The notes under the pieces are model-generated. The model was not told where the DNA came from and did not search any database. It was given only the letters and a program-made list of their open reading frames with translations. This document shows positions 16,760 to 25,395 of a stretch of DNA of 30,674 nt, in pieces. The number at the start of each line of letters is the position of its first letter. The first letter of the stretch is position 1. Source of the DNA: Phycisphaerae bacterium (GTDB taxonomy: Bacteria > Planctomycetota > Phycisphaerae > UBA1845); NCBI GenBank assembly GCA_021604825.1, contig BQJS01000030.1:1-30674 (forward strand), given 5' to 3'. Position numbers and translations under genes: made by a program.

Positions 16760-18346
16760 CTAACGGGCGATTCCCACGGCGCGAATTTCACGCAACACGG
16801 TGACCCGTACTTCACCGGGGTAGGTCATTTCTTCTTCGATACGTTTGGCGATGTCGTGCGCAATTTTTGACGCGCGGGCGTCGTCCACTTTCTTGGCGTC
16901 TACGATCACGCGAACTTCGCGGCCAGCTTGGATGGCGAAGGCCTGTCGAACGCCATGTTGTTCCGTCGCCAGCGATTCGAGTTGTTCGAGGCGCTTGATG
17001 TAACGTTCCAGCGACTCGCGTCGTCCACCGGGACGCGATGCACTGATGGCGTCTGCGGCTGCGACGAGCGGTGTGTATGGGCTGGTGGCTTCGACGTCAC
17101 CGTGGTGCCCGTAGATTGCGTTGAGAACTTCGGGTTTTTCGTTGTAGCGCTTGCAGAATTCGTAACCGACCAGCGGGTGGCCACCCTCCTGCTCGTGGTC
17201 GATGGCTTTGCCGATATCGTGCAGCAGACCGCAGCGACGGGCGAGGCGTCCATCGAGTCCGAGTTCGTCGGCCATGTTCTGACAGAGGAATGCTACTTCG
17301 ATGCTGTGGCGGAGAACGTTTTGGCCGTAACTCGTGCGATATGACAGACGGCCCAAGAGTTCCATTTGTCGTTTGTGAAGACCACCAATGTTGGCTTCGA
17401 CGCTGGCTGCCTTGCCCGCGGCCATCACGTCCTTCTCGACTTCTTTCGCCGTCTCCTCAACGAGTTCTTCAATGCGTCCGGGATGAATTCGACCGTCTTG
17501 GATGAGGCGTTCCAACGATCGCCGCGCGACCTCGCGACGCACCGGGTCGAACGCGCTGACGATGACCACGCCGGGGGTGTCGTCCACAATGACATCGACG
17601 CCGGTGGCTTTCTCGAAGGCTCGAATGTTGCGACCCTCGCGACCGATGACGCGGCCTTTCATTTCGTCGGAGGGAATGTCAACGGTTGAAACCGTGCTGG
17701 CCGACGTATGTTCAGCCGCAGATCGCTGGATGGCGGTGATAATGACTTCGCGGGCTTTTTCGTCGGCTTCTTCCTTGGCTTCGGTCAGCTTCCGATCGAT
17801 CAAACGGGCAGCATCATTTTCGATATCGTGCTTGACGATTTCGAGCAGGCGGCGTTTGGCTTCCTCGACGCTCATGCTGCTGATGCGGACCAACTCGGCT
17901 TGCTCACGTTCCAGGGCTTCGTCGAGCTTGGCTTCTTTTTCGGCGACCTCCTCTTCACGCTTGGCGAGTTTGTTTTGATTGGACTCGATGTTGCGTTCTT
18001 TGGTGGCCAGCGTGTCGAGCTTGCTGTCGACGCTGTCTTCCCGCTTGGAGAGTCGCTTTTCGGTTTCCTTGAATTCCGCACGGACGACAGCGGTCTCCTT
18101 GGTGAATTCTTCCTGGCGTTTGAGCGCTTCCGCTTTGGCATCGACTTCGGCTGCTTTGATGAGCGTGTCGGCTTCTCGTCGGGCATCTTGGAGAATGCCG
18201 TCGGCTTCAGCGCGTTGCGACGCCGCCCGTATCTTGTTGCGAATTAACATCGCGACAAAGGCCACAGCGAGGCCAATGATGCCGCCATAGGCAAGGTCGG
18301 GCGTATCGAAAGCAGCGATGAGCCATGTGTTGATCGTTGCGAACAT
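16760..18346 (-). CDS. rny: Ribonuclease Y
   Basis: A 528-residue endoribonuclease of normal length. A single N-terminal membrane helix (about 19-36, [16 protein letters not shown]) anchors it to the cytoplasmic membrane. A long charged coiled coil follows (about 40-210, rich in Glu, Lys, Ala and Arg). The KH RNA-binding domain contains [23 protein letters not shown], and the HD domain contains [17 protein letters not shown] with His376 and Asp377, followed by [15 protein letters not shown]. The C-terminal segment ends with [18 protein letters not shown], the standard end of the family. It begins mRNA decay by single-strand cleavage in bacteria lacking RNase E. Every family element is present and no anomaly was seen. 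It is the first gene of the rny-ymdB pair; no promoter was recognised upstream. Confidence 0.97.
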   Translation of the reverse strand: MFATINTWLIAAFDTPDLAYGGIIGLAVAFVAMLIRNKIRAASQRAEADGILQDARREADTLIKAAEVDAKAEALKRQEEFTKETAVVRAEFKETEKRLSKREDSVDSKLDTLATKERNIESNQNKLAKREEEVAEKEAKLDEALEREQAELVRISSMSVEEAKRRLLEIVKHDIENDAARLIDRKLTEAKEEADEKAREVIITAIQRSAAEHTSASTVSTVDIPSDEMKGRVIGREGRNIRAFEKATGVDVIVDDTPGVVIVSAFDPVRREVARRSLERLIQDGRIHPGRIEELVEETAKEVEKDVMAAGKAASVEANIGGLHKRQMELLGRLSYRTSYGQNVLRHSIEVAFLCQNMADELGLDGRLARRCGLLHDIGKAIDHEQEGGHPLVGYEFCKRYNEKPEVLNAIYGHHGDVEATSPYTPLVAAADAISASRPGGRRESLERYIKRLEQLESLATEQHGVRQAFAIQAGREVRVIVDAKKVDDARASKIAHDIAKRIEEEMTYPGEVRVTVLREIRAVGIAR

Positions 18347-18608
18347 CAGAGGTTCATCCAGTTAGGGTTTCACTTGCATCGCGCGTCCCCGTTCGGCCAT
18401 CGAACAGAGCGTCCGCGAAATCCTGGATTTTGCAGCGAGGGATTGGCTGAAGCGATCATCCAAACGTCAAGATGGAAGGCTTCTCGCCAGAAGGTCTACA
18501 GCGATTTGGAGAAAGCGACGGGAGTCTTGGGCGACTGACGCACTTGCCACATGGTACACGGTCTTGATCGGTATTGTCCTAAACGCCAACCTATCGTCAT
18601 CGACCAGT

Positions 18609-18923
18609 CTAACCCGATCGATTTATGGGCAACGGCGCACGAACCGACTGATGCCAAAGGGATCGACAGTTTGTTTCCGCAGGACAACGCAGCGTCCGGC
18701 GAAACCGACCAGCCCGCACATCACCGAATGCAATGGGACGGGCTTGCAGTTTCACATTTCCGAGTTGGGGGATTTTCGACGACAGCACCCCATTCGGTAG
18801 GAGATCTGACAGAATGGCCAACGCGGTTTGCGCTACCCCAAATGCAATAGTCAGACTCAGAATTAACCAGGACACCAACAACATGATCAAACGACTCGCT
18901 ACACGATGGATTTTAGATGGCAT
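18609..18923 (-). CDS. Hypothetical small protein with one membrane segment
   Basis: A 104-residue ORF from ATG 18923, preceded by GGCAGG seven bases upstream. Residues about 9-38 (ASRLIMLLVSWLILSLTIAF and onward) are strongly hydrophobic after a basic start, as in a signal anchor; the remainder is polar with three Cys and several Arg. I know no family for it. The competing plus-strand frame across the same bases lacks such a feature. It could be a real small membrane protein, or chance in an otherwise empty stretch. The orientation matches rny, which lies about 260 bp downstream of it. Confidence 0.3.
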   Translation of the reverse strand: MPSKIHRVASRLIMLLVSWLILSLTIAFGVAQTALAILSDLLPNGVLSSKIPQLGNVKLQARPIAFGDVRAGRFRRTLRCPAETNCRSLWHQSVRAPLPINRSG

Positions 18924-19378
18924 CGATACGCCTGCCGAGAACTTAAAGCGTGGCAGCCGACGATGCTCACACGTGGTCAAGAATGCTTAGAATCTCGAAC
19001 AACCAACTTTCTCAAACGACAACATCAAACAACAAATCGCTGCGAGAGTTCGCTAACCCTCAATGCAAAATATTTCCTGTCCAGCCAACCACCACCCAAA
19101 AGTTCGCGTCGGTCCAAATGTCGCTTACCCGGCGGTGGTCTTCGGTTGTTAACTGTTTGATTACAAATACTTAGCGGACAATTCGTCCAGCCGATTCGAG
19201 TATAGGCGTGGCAACCAACCTGTCAAGCGGAATGGGCGGCGGGTTGTTGTGCCCCAAAATCACCTTCGGGCGAATGGGCTGGGGCTGGCGACATCGCCGA
19301 TTTCGCCCTGATTTCGCGACTTCACGAGGGACCACGCATGTCGTACGATTCCGAACTTGGTTCACATTGGCCACCGAC

Positions 19379-19384
19379 GGAGAG
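19379..19384 (+). promoter_or_regulatory. Shine-Dalgarno site that sets the pepT start
   Basis: GGAGAG lies seven bases before ATG 19392, where homology with peptidase T begins. An upstream in-frame ATG at 19338 also has a GAGGG seven bases before it, so a longer form with 18 extra residues cannot be excluded. Confidence 0.5.
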
Positions 19385-19391
19385 ACTTACC

Positions 19392-20624
19392 ATGAACGCA
19401 CTTCTCGACCGGTTCTGCCGGTACGTCAAAATCGAAAGCGGAGCAGTTGAAGACGTCTCAAACTACCCCAGTTCCCCGGGGCAGCTTGAAGTGGGCAAGC
19501 TGCTGACCAGCGAATTGCAGGCGATGGGCATAACCGATGCCGTCATGGACGAACATGGCATTGTCATGGGCACCATTCCCGGAAACATGCCCAATGCACC
19601 AGTAATCGCATGGATCGCGCATGTTGATACGTCGCCCGAGTTCACGGGATTGAACGTCAAACCAATCGTCCACGAGAATTACAACGGCGATGATATTGTT
19701 CTTCCGGGTTTCCCCAGCCGCGTGATCCGCCCCTCCGAAAACGAGGAACTTGCGGCCTTGAAGGGCAAGACCATCGTCACCACCGACGGCACAACACTCC
19801 TGGGCGCAGACGACAAAGCCGGCGTGGCGGTCATCATGGATGCTGTGCAATACCTGATGGATCACGGCGAGATCAAGCGCGGCGATATTCGCGTGTGCTT
19901 TACGTGTGATGAAGAAATCGGGCACGGCGTCGATCATGTCGAGTTGGAAAAGTTAGGCGCGGTCGTTGGGTACACGCTCGATGGCGAAGGGCAAGGCTAC
20001 GTTGAATTTGAAACATTCTCCGCCGACCTCGCCACGGTCACCATCACCGGTGTCAATACGCATCCCGGTTATGCGAAGGGCAAGATGGTCAACGCCTTGC
20101 GAATCGCGTCGGAGTTTGTTCGACGAATGCCCACCGATCGCCTCGAACCGTCGGTCACCGAAGGGCGCGAAGGCTTCCTGCACCCTTATGTATTTGAAGG
20201 TGGGGTGGCGGAGTCAACGATTCGGATTTTGCTGCGCGACTTCGACGATGCCAAGTTGGTCGAATATCGCGATCTCCTGCATACGATCGCCAATCAGCTA
20301 CTTGATGAGTATCCGGCTGCGCAGATCAGCGTTGTCATCAAAGTGCAATATCGGAACATGGCGGCTGGCATCGCGAAGGAACCGCGTGCCGTCGATCTTG
20401 CGCGCAAAGCAATGACACGTGTTGGCATTGAGCCCAAGAGTTCACTCGTACGCGGGGGAACGGATGGTTCGCGGTTGACTGAAATGGGATTGCCGACGCC
20501 GAATCTTTCAACGGGCATGCACGATTATCATTCGCCCAAGGAGTGGGCGTGCTTGGAAGAGATGGAGTCGGCTGTACGAGTATTGGTGGAACTCGCGAAG
20601 CTGTGGGGCGAAGAGACGGTTTGA
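19392..20624 (+). CDS. pepT: Peptidase T (tripeptide aminopeptidase, M20B)
   Basis: A 410-residue cytoplasmic zinc aminopeptidase, the normal length, beginning MNALLDRFCRYVKIES like E. coli PepT. Metal and catalytic residues are all visible: His77 and Asp79 in WIAHVDTSP, the bridging Asp140 in LLGADDKAG, the catalytic Glu174 with Glu175 in TCDEEIGHG, and His377 in STGMHDYHSPKEW. The dimerisation (lid) domain lies between, with GVNTHPGYAKG. The late LVRGGTDGSRL segment is also diagnostic. It releases the N-terminal residue from tripeptides during peptide turnover. Its last 97 bp are overlapped on the other strand by the neuC-like gene. It stands as a single-gene unit. Confidence 0.95.
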   Translation: MNALLDRFCRYVKIESGAVEDVSNYPSSPGQLEVGKLLTSELQAMGITDAVMDEHGIVMGTIPGNMPNAPVIAWIAHVDTSPEFTGLNVKPIVHENYNGDDIVLPGFPSRVIRPSENEELAALKGKTIVTTDGTTLLGADDKAGVAVIMDAVQYLMDHGEIKRGDIRVCFTCDEEIGHGVDHVELEKLGAVVGYTLDGEGQGYVEFETFSADLATVTITGVNTHPGYAKGKMVNALRIASEFVRRMPTDRLEPSVTEGREGFLHPYVFEGGVAESTIRILLRDFDDAKLVEYRDLLHTIANQLLDEYPAAQISVVIKVQYRNMAAGIAKEPRAVDLARKAMTRVGIEPKSSLVRGGTDGSRLTEMGLPTPNLSTGMHDYHSPKEWACLEEMESAVRVLVELAKLWGEETV

Positions 20625-21790
20625 TCGACAAAACGCTTGGCGAGGAATTCAGGGGTCAGATCGGTCGTGGCAAGAATCTGGGCAATGCGCCCCGCACTCT
20701 TGCCGTCGCCATAGGGATTTTCAAGCTCGCTAAGCGACATTACAAATTCGTTCGATAACGCCTTGTCGATGGCACGTCTGATAGCGGTTGTCTCGGACGC
20801 AACGTCGATAACGTTCGCCGCACGCACCCGTCCTGCCTGTCGTGTTCCGACGTTGACTACGGGAGTCTTGAAACTTGGTGCTTCTATAATGCCAGAAGAA
20901 CTGTTGCCGACCATCAACGATGCAATCTCCATCATTGAAAGATAAGCTCTGCGCGGAATTGACTGAAAGTGTCGGGCGCGGTCGCATTTCTTGCAGAACG
21001 ATTCAATCACTTCGCTGATGCCGCTGTACCCGGTGTCGGCGTTGGGAGATACGATGACGATATTGGCGTCAGTTCCAACGGAATCCGTGACGGCTTGTAA
21101 CAATCTAGACATCGACTCTGCCGGTGAAGCGTCGCTTGGACTATTTCCACGCGTCTCGGGATGATAAACGACCAGCGCGTTCACTAGCCCTTCCACAAAC
21201 CCGTACGTCTCTTGCAGAGTGTCGCCGTCGAGAGAAACGTGCGACACAATATCATCCAGCCCGGGGGCACCCACGCAGTGAACGTGCTTTGGTGATTCGC
21301 CCATCTGTATGATGCGGCCGGCATACTCGCGTGTCGAAACCAAGTGAAGGTGGCTCATCTTGGTGATAGCATGGCGAATGCTATCGTCGAATGATCCATC
21401 GGTGCGTTCACCGCCATGAATGTGGGCGATGGGAATGCCAAGCGGCAGGGCGGCGATGACGGCCGGAAACATGTCGAATCGATCGCCGAGGACGCTGATC
21501 AAATCAGGTTGATCGCCAGCGAAGCATCTGGCAAATGCCGCCACGCCTTGGCTGATGCTCATGGCAATATCAAATTCCGTGTCGCCAGGTGTCAGAAACC
21601 TAAGCCCAGCGTTGACTGTGAACCCGTCTGAATAAATGTCGCTGACCGTTGCACCAAATGCCTCGGACAGGTGCATTCCCCCGGCGACAATGCTCAGTCT
21701 AACGTCATTGCGATCGTGCAAAGCAGCTGCGATCGGGCGTTGTATGCCCCATTCGCTGCGAGACGTTGTCACCATGGCGATGTGTTTCAT
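20528..21790 (-). CDS. neuC: UDP-N-acetylglucosamine 2-epimerase (hydrolysing), NeuC-like
   Basis: A 420-residue protein with NeuC/WecB-family motifs: MKHIAMVTTSRSEWG at the start, VLGDRFDMFPAVIAA, then IPIAHIHGGERTDGSFDDSIRHAITKMSHLH, VHCVGAPGLDD, and MVGNSSSGIIEAPSFKTPVVNVGTRQAGR. NeuC converts UDP-GlcNAc to ManNAc and UDP, the first step to N-acetylneuraminic acid; LegG/NeuC paralogues act on the bacillosamine-type sugar in legionaminic acid synthesis, and sequence by eye does not separate them. The conserved body ends near residue 387 (FLAKRF); the last 31 residues are Ser/Thr-rich and lie antisense to the end of pepT, so the tail is probably unimportant. Its ATG overlaps the stop of the upstream NeuA-NeuB gene by four bases, indicating translational coupling. 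Confidence 0.9.
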   Translation of the reverse strand: MKHIAMVTTSRSEWGIQRPIAAALHDRNDVRLSIVAGGMHLSEAFGATVSDIYSDGFTVNAGLRFLTPGDTEFDIAMSISQGVAAFARCFAGDQPDLISVLGDRFDMFPAVIAALPLGIPIAHIHGGERTDGSFDDSIRHAITKMSHLHLVSTREYAGRIIQMGESPKHVHCVGAPGLDDIVSHVSLDGDTLQETYGFVEGLVNALVVYHPETRGNSPSDASPAESMSRLLQAVTDSVGTDANIVIVSPNADTGYSGISEVIESFCKKCDRARHFQSIPRRAYLSMMEIASLMVGNSSSGIIEAPSFKTPVVNVGTRQAGRVRAANVIDVASETTAIRRAIDKALSNEFVMSLSELENPYGDGKSAGRIAQILATTDLTPEFLAKRFVDQTVSSPHSFASSTNTRTADSISSKHAHSLGE

Positions 21791-23532
21791 GGTGCAGCCT
21801 CCGCTAAGGCAAGGTGACTCCAGGTGAGCAGTTCATCCGAACGCATTTTCTTGGCGAGAATCTGGCCTAGGACCCGTTCCATCTCAGACGGTGCGATTGC
21901 GGTCCCCGGTCGTCTTGCATTGAGGTGTTCAGGTCTTAGAACGGTTCCGGCTGCCAAGTCCTTCGCCGCCACGAGACTTCGGCGGGCGACTTGCCGCGTG
22001 TTCAATTCGGCAGCGACGGGACGTTTAACGCCATCACCCAACGCCGATTCGACCGTTCGTATGGCCTCGATCATCGCCTTTAGTTCGGCGGGTTCGAGTG
22101 ATGCCTTGTGGTCTGGGCCGTCGGCAGAGCAATCCAGCGTGAAGTGTTTTTCGATGATCCGCGCGCCCATCGCGACCGCCGCTGCAGCCAATCCGATACC
22201 TTCGGTGTGATCGCTGAATCCGATTGGAAGATTTGTGGCTTGGGCCAGAGTATTCATGGCCCGCAAGTTGGCATCTTCACAAGCGGCGGGGTAAGCGCTG
22301 ATGCAATGTAAGACTGCCAAGTCGGCGCATCCGTTTTCCTGCAATACGCGAATGGCGGTTTCGACTTCCTCCAACCAACTGCAGCCCGTGGATAGAATGA
22401 TTGGGCGTAGCGTGCTGGCTGCGTGGGCCAACAACGGATGGTTGGTGATCTCGGCGCTACCTAGTTTGATTGCCGATACGCCCAGCGTGTCGAGCAGATC
22501 GATGTCTTCATTGGAAAACGCAGATGACAGAAAGCGTATGTTGTGTGTGCAACAGTGTTCGATCAACGTTAGATGGTCATTGGCAGAAAGCTCCAAACGT
22601 CGAAGCATGTCGAATTGCGACTCATCGCTGGCGGCACCTTCCTTTTGATACTCTGCCTTGGGGGCTGAACGCGTCGCCAATCGCTCGGCGGAAAATGTTT
22701 GAAACTTGATCGCATCAGCGCCGGCGAGGGCGGCTTGCTCGATGAGCTTGCGGGCTGTGTCGAGACTTCCGTTGTGATTGACGCCCGCCTCCGCAATCAC
22801 GAAGCATCGATTCTGCTGCCAAGGGATTTGCTGGGCGTGGTACTGTCGAGCGTTTTCGAGATCGGCTAACACGTCCACATCAATGGATCGGTGCGATGGC
22901 ATGACGATCGCCTTCGATCGGCCAGAGGCGCAAAGGGTTTCGTTTCGTTGAATCCATTCGGCTGAGCATAGGTACACTGCACCGTTCAAGGCAACGGTCG
23001 GGCTGTCGCCTGAGTCGAGCAATCGTCCATTATGCAGCTTGAAACGTAATTGCGGGCTGGCTTCTGGGTTTTCTGAAACGCTAACGCATGTTGTAGTGGT
23101 ATCTTCACGAAAGCGATCAATGCACTGCAGCACGTCACGCGTCAATCGAAATGGTGAAGTCGGTTGCAGTAGGACGACCTCGGAGAAATTTTCACTCCGC
23201 GCCGCGTACCAATCGATCAGGTGCCGAAGGGCTGCGACCGAAGTGGCGGTATCGCTGGCCAATTCTGGACATCGCATGAATGGGACGTCAGCATTCCATC
23301 GGCGCGCCTCTTGGGCGATTTCTTCATCGTCGGTGCTGATGACAATGCGGCAATCGTTCGACAATCGTGCCGCTGTCGCCTTAGCGCACAAAATCGCCCG
23401 TCCCAAAAGCGAAACACCGCCGATCTCCAGCAGATTCTTGCCCGGCAGGCGTTTGCTTCCGCCGCGTGCGAGGATTGCGAACAATGTTCGGTGCGACTCG
23501 GGTCTCAACGTTCCAGTTCCTTCAACCGTCAT
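21787..23532 (-). CDS. Fused CMP-sialate synthetase and sialate synthase (NeuA-NeuB)
   Basis: A 581-residue protein with two enzymes in one chain. Residues about 15-232 are a CMP-nonulosonate cytidylyltransferase: ILARGGSKRLPGKNL (20-34), LLQPTSPFR (121-129), NGAVYLCS and IDVDVLADLENA. After a linker of about ten residues comes a NeuB-type synthase at about 243-500: CFVIAEAGVNHNG, AIKFQTF, IKLGSAEI, LSTGCSW, FSDHTEGIGL and the metal-binding IIEKHFTLD with GPDHKASLEP. A SAF (antifreeze-like) domain closes it at about 515-575. NeuB condenses ManNAc (or a related sugar) with phosphoenolpyruvate; NeuA then couples the product to CMP. No catalytic residue looks lost in either half. Both ends overlap neighbouring genes by ATGA. 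The exact sugar (Neu5Ac, legionaminic or other) is not decided by sequence alone. Confidence 0.93.
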   Translation of the reverse strand: MTVEGTGTLRPESHRTLFAILARGGSKRLPGKNLLEIGGVSLLGRAILCAKATAARLSNDCRIVISTDDEEIAQEARRWNADVPFMRCPELASDTATSVAALRHLIDWYAARSENFSEVVLLQPTSPFRLTRDVLQCIDRFREDTTTTCVSVSENPEASPQLRFKLHNGRLLDSGDSPTVALNGAVYLCSAEWIQRNETLCASGRSKAIVMPSHRSIDVDVLADLENARQYHAQQIPWQQNRCFVIAEAGVNHNGSLDTARKLIEQAALAGADAIKFQTFSAERLATRSAPKAEYQKEGAASDESQFDMLRRLELSANDHLTLIEHCCTHNIRFLSSAFSNEDIDLLDTLGVSAIKLGSAEITNHPLLAHAASTLRPIILSTGCSWLEEVETAIRVLQENGCADLAVLHCISAYPAACEDANLRAMNTLAQATNLPIGFSDHTEGIGLAAAAVAMGARIIEKHFTLDCSADGPDHKASLEPAELKAMIEAIRTVESALGDGVKRPVAAELNTRQVARRSLVAAKDLAAGTVLRPEHLNARRPGTAIAPSEMERVLGQILAKKMRSDELLTWSHLALAEAAP

Positions 23533-24323
23533 GCAACAAATGGACGAACCATGCCTTCAAACGAACGCTCATTCAGCGCGCTTTCCATATCCGCCGCCGT
23601 CGGAATGCGCCCGAGGTAATCTGAGGCGACGTCGTCCGTGAAATCAGCGTTGCGCGAATACCGTCTTTCTAGCGAGCGATCTTGCGCGACCGGGTCGGCC
23701 CTTAGGAGGTCGCCCGATTGCAGCATGCCCACGACGGCGCGGTGGGCTGACTGTACGGCATTCATTCCAATGACAAACGGGTCAGCCGCCTCCGCCCGGG
23801 GGAATGAATGACAAATGATCGGACCGGAATCCAATCCAGCCGTGATGCGATGAATCGTCGCCCCAACATACTGTGGCGCATCGTCATACATCGCCCAGAA
23901 ATTCGTCGAGCTTCCGCGATAAAACGGCGACACGCCCATGTGAATGTTCACGGCGCGATGGGCAATCAAGTGATCGCACAACGGCCCCTTGATGTAACTC
24001 GCTCCGAATACAACATACACATCCGACTGAAGCGCCGGTGCCAACACGCTCGGCGACGTTTGCGACAGATCGCCCATGCGAAGCGCCAATTGTCGCGCGT
24101 TGGCAGGCACGAACCGTGGTTGGCCAAACACCAACTGCTCAGCCGACTGCACCCGACGGAAATACGTCTGCATGGTGTCCGACTTGCGGAAGAAATCGTC
24201 GACCTGACCGGGGAAAGTCGTCGTGCATTCCTGGATCGCAAAGACCTCGTCGGCGACACCGGTCAGCGCTTCGACTAATGCGACGTGACGAGCTTGGTTG
24301 CCGGTGAAGACGGTGATTCGCAT
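23529..24323 (-). CDS. Formyltransferase, probably sugar N-formyltransferase
   Basis: A 264-residue protein of the formyltetrahydrofolate-dependent formyl transferase fold. The catalytic triad is visible: Asn126 and His128 in VNIHMGVSPFYRG, and Asp165 in GLDSGPII. The ATIHRITAGLDSGPI stretch is shared with methionyl-tRNA and sugar N-formyltransferases. It lacks the C-terminal OB domain of Fmt (usually about 310 residues) and sits inside a glycan operon, so an amino-sugar N-formyl transfer is more likely than initiator tRNA formylation. The N-terminal MRITVFTGNQARHVALVEAL is a Rossmann-like strand-helix. Its ATG lies 49 bp inside the upstream deacetylase gene, and its stop overlaps the next ATG by four bases. 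Acceptor sugar unknown. Confidence 0.85.
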   Translation of the reverse strand: MRITVFTGNQARHVALVEALTGVADEVFAIQECTTTFPGQVDDFFRKSDTMQTYFRRVQSAEQLVFGQPRFVPANARQLALRMGDLSQTSPSVLAPALQSDVYVVFGASYIKGPLCDHLIAHRAVNIHMGVSPFYRGSSTNFWAMYDDAPQYVGATIHRITAGLDSGPIICHSFPRAEAADPFVIGMNAVQSAHRAVVGMLQSGDLLRADPVAQDRSLERRYSRNADFTDDVASDYLGRIPTAADMESALNERSFEGMVRPFVA

Positions 24324-25243
24324 CCTTGCATTTCTCTAATGATGTTACTGTGATCTTCGCGCGGGCACTCCAACGGTGACCAATTGCCCTCAACCATGTT
24401 CGCACGGAATCCTTGGGTGACGCCCAACTCACGCAGGATTTCCAGCGTTTCCGCGGTGTATGAATTGCACGGGTGGGCCATCACTTTCGGCATATCGCCG
24501 ATGATGTCGCGAAGTTTGTGCGCGTTGGTTTTGTATTCCCATTTCTGCCGATCGGGCGGAAGTTCGGCAATCGCGACCGGGTGGGTGTGCGAATGCAAAC
24601 CGATGACGTGCCCGGATTCGGAAAGTTGACGAATGTCGTCCGCGTTAACCCACAAATTCTCGGCGAGTGATTCGACCGATTGTCCGAACATCACAATCAT
24701 CTCGTCCATGATCTTGGTATAACGATCTTCGCCGAGAATCTGATTGCGGATAAATCGAAATCGCCGGTCGGCTGGCGTGTAGAACGGATACTCAGCCAGA
24801 TATGTCCCGATGTCGAGTTGATCGAGGGCATTGGAAACCGTCTGGCAGCCAACCGTGTTGCGGGCTTGCTCTTCAAATGCCCCGTAGAATTGAATCAACG
24901 AATCAAAACATGTCTCGCGAAACTGGCGATAGACTTCCAACCGCGAGAATTCGCCCTCAAGCATCGACGTATGCACAAACCAGAACGCGGTCAGACCAAA
25001 GTCGCTTAGTACCGGAAGCGCCACGTCAATCTGACAGCGCAACGCATCGTCAAGCGTCAGACAAACATCCTGCTTCTCCAACGCGTCAGCTTCAGTGCGG
25101 CGCAACCATTCGTCAGCCGAGAGGATTCGTTCGACTCCGACGTGCCGAATCAAATCGGCGAGTGACTTGCCATCGATCGAACCCTGGCTTGGGGCGTGGT
25201 CACCGCCATGAAAATGATGAAACATGATTCCGTGCGGGTGCAT
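24275..25243 (-). CDS. NodB-type polysaccharide deacetylase
   Basis: A 322-residue protein from ATG 25243 (a GTG at 25321 would add 26 residues). The start MHPHGIMFHHFH is a first strand common to this family. The NodB metal/catalytic elements are CLTLDDALRC (Asp65, Asp66) in place of the usual TFDDG, and IGLHSHTHP (His217 and His221) for the H-x3-H pair. The following strand PKVMAHPCNSYTAETLEIL resembles the usual RPP-G motif with changes (HPCNSY). It also carries a long insertion between the first and second motifs (about 95-205). It could remove an N-acetyl group from a sugar, which would give the free amine the neighbouring formyltransferase needs; this is an inference. The final residues overlap the formyltransferase start. 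No signal peptide, so it acts in the cytoplasm. Confidence 0.75.
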   Translation of the reverse strand: MHPHGIMFHHFHGGDHAPSQGSIDGKSLADLIRHVGVERILSADEWLRRTEADALEKQDVCLTLDDALRCQIDVALPVLSDFGLTAFWFVHTSMLEGEFSRLEVYRQFRETCFDSLIQFYGAFEEQARNTVGCQTVSNALDQLDIGTYLAEYPFYTPADRRFRFIRNQILGEDRYTKIMDEMIVMFGQSVESLAENLWVNADDIRQLSESGHVIGLHSHTHPVAIAELPPDRQKWEYKTNAHKLRDIIGDMPKVMAHPCNSYTAETLEILRELGVTQGFRANMVEGNWSPLECPREDHSNIIREMQGCESPSSPATKLVTSH

Positions 25244-25395
25244 CGTTGCGTATCCGTCCGTAAGGGTTTCAATCAGGGCGCGCCGACGTACCGATTTCGT
25301 GCGGGTGTAGCTTGGGCGCACCGCTACTTTCGATGTTATCGGTCGCTGCAGGCGTTGGAGTGTAGGCAGATATGGCCCAATCGAGGTTTAGATCG

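Larger units (their letters stand above)
18347..19391. other. Long gene-poor interval (about 1 kb)
   Basis: About 1045 bp between the rny start and pepT, both of which point away from it. It contains one weak minus-strand ORF (18609-18923, listed separately). Small hairpins are visible, such as CTTCT/AGAAG around 18480-18494 and an imperfect CCAACCACC-type stem around 19085-19150, but none has a T-tract. I looked for tRNA, tmRNA, SRP RNA and RNase P signatures and recognised none. It must hold promoters for rny and pepT. Confidence 0.45.

Noticed and set aside
18551..18850. Plus-strand ORF of 99 residues in the 1-kb gap
   Set aside because: No family, signal or membrane pattern; the opposite frame with a hydrophobic segment is more plausible though still weak.
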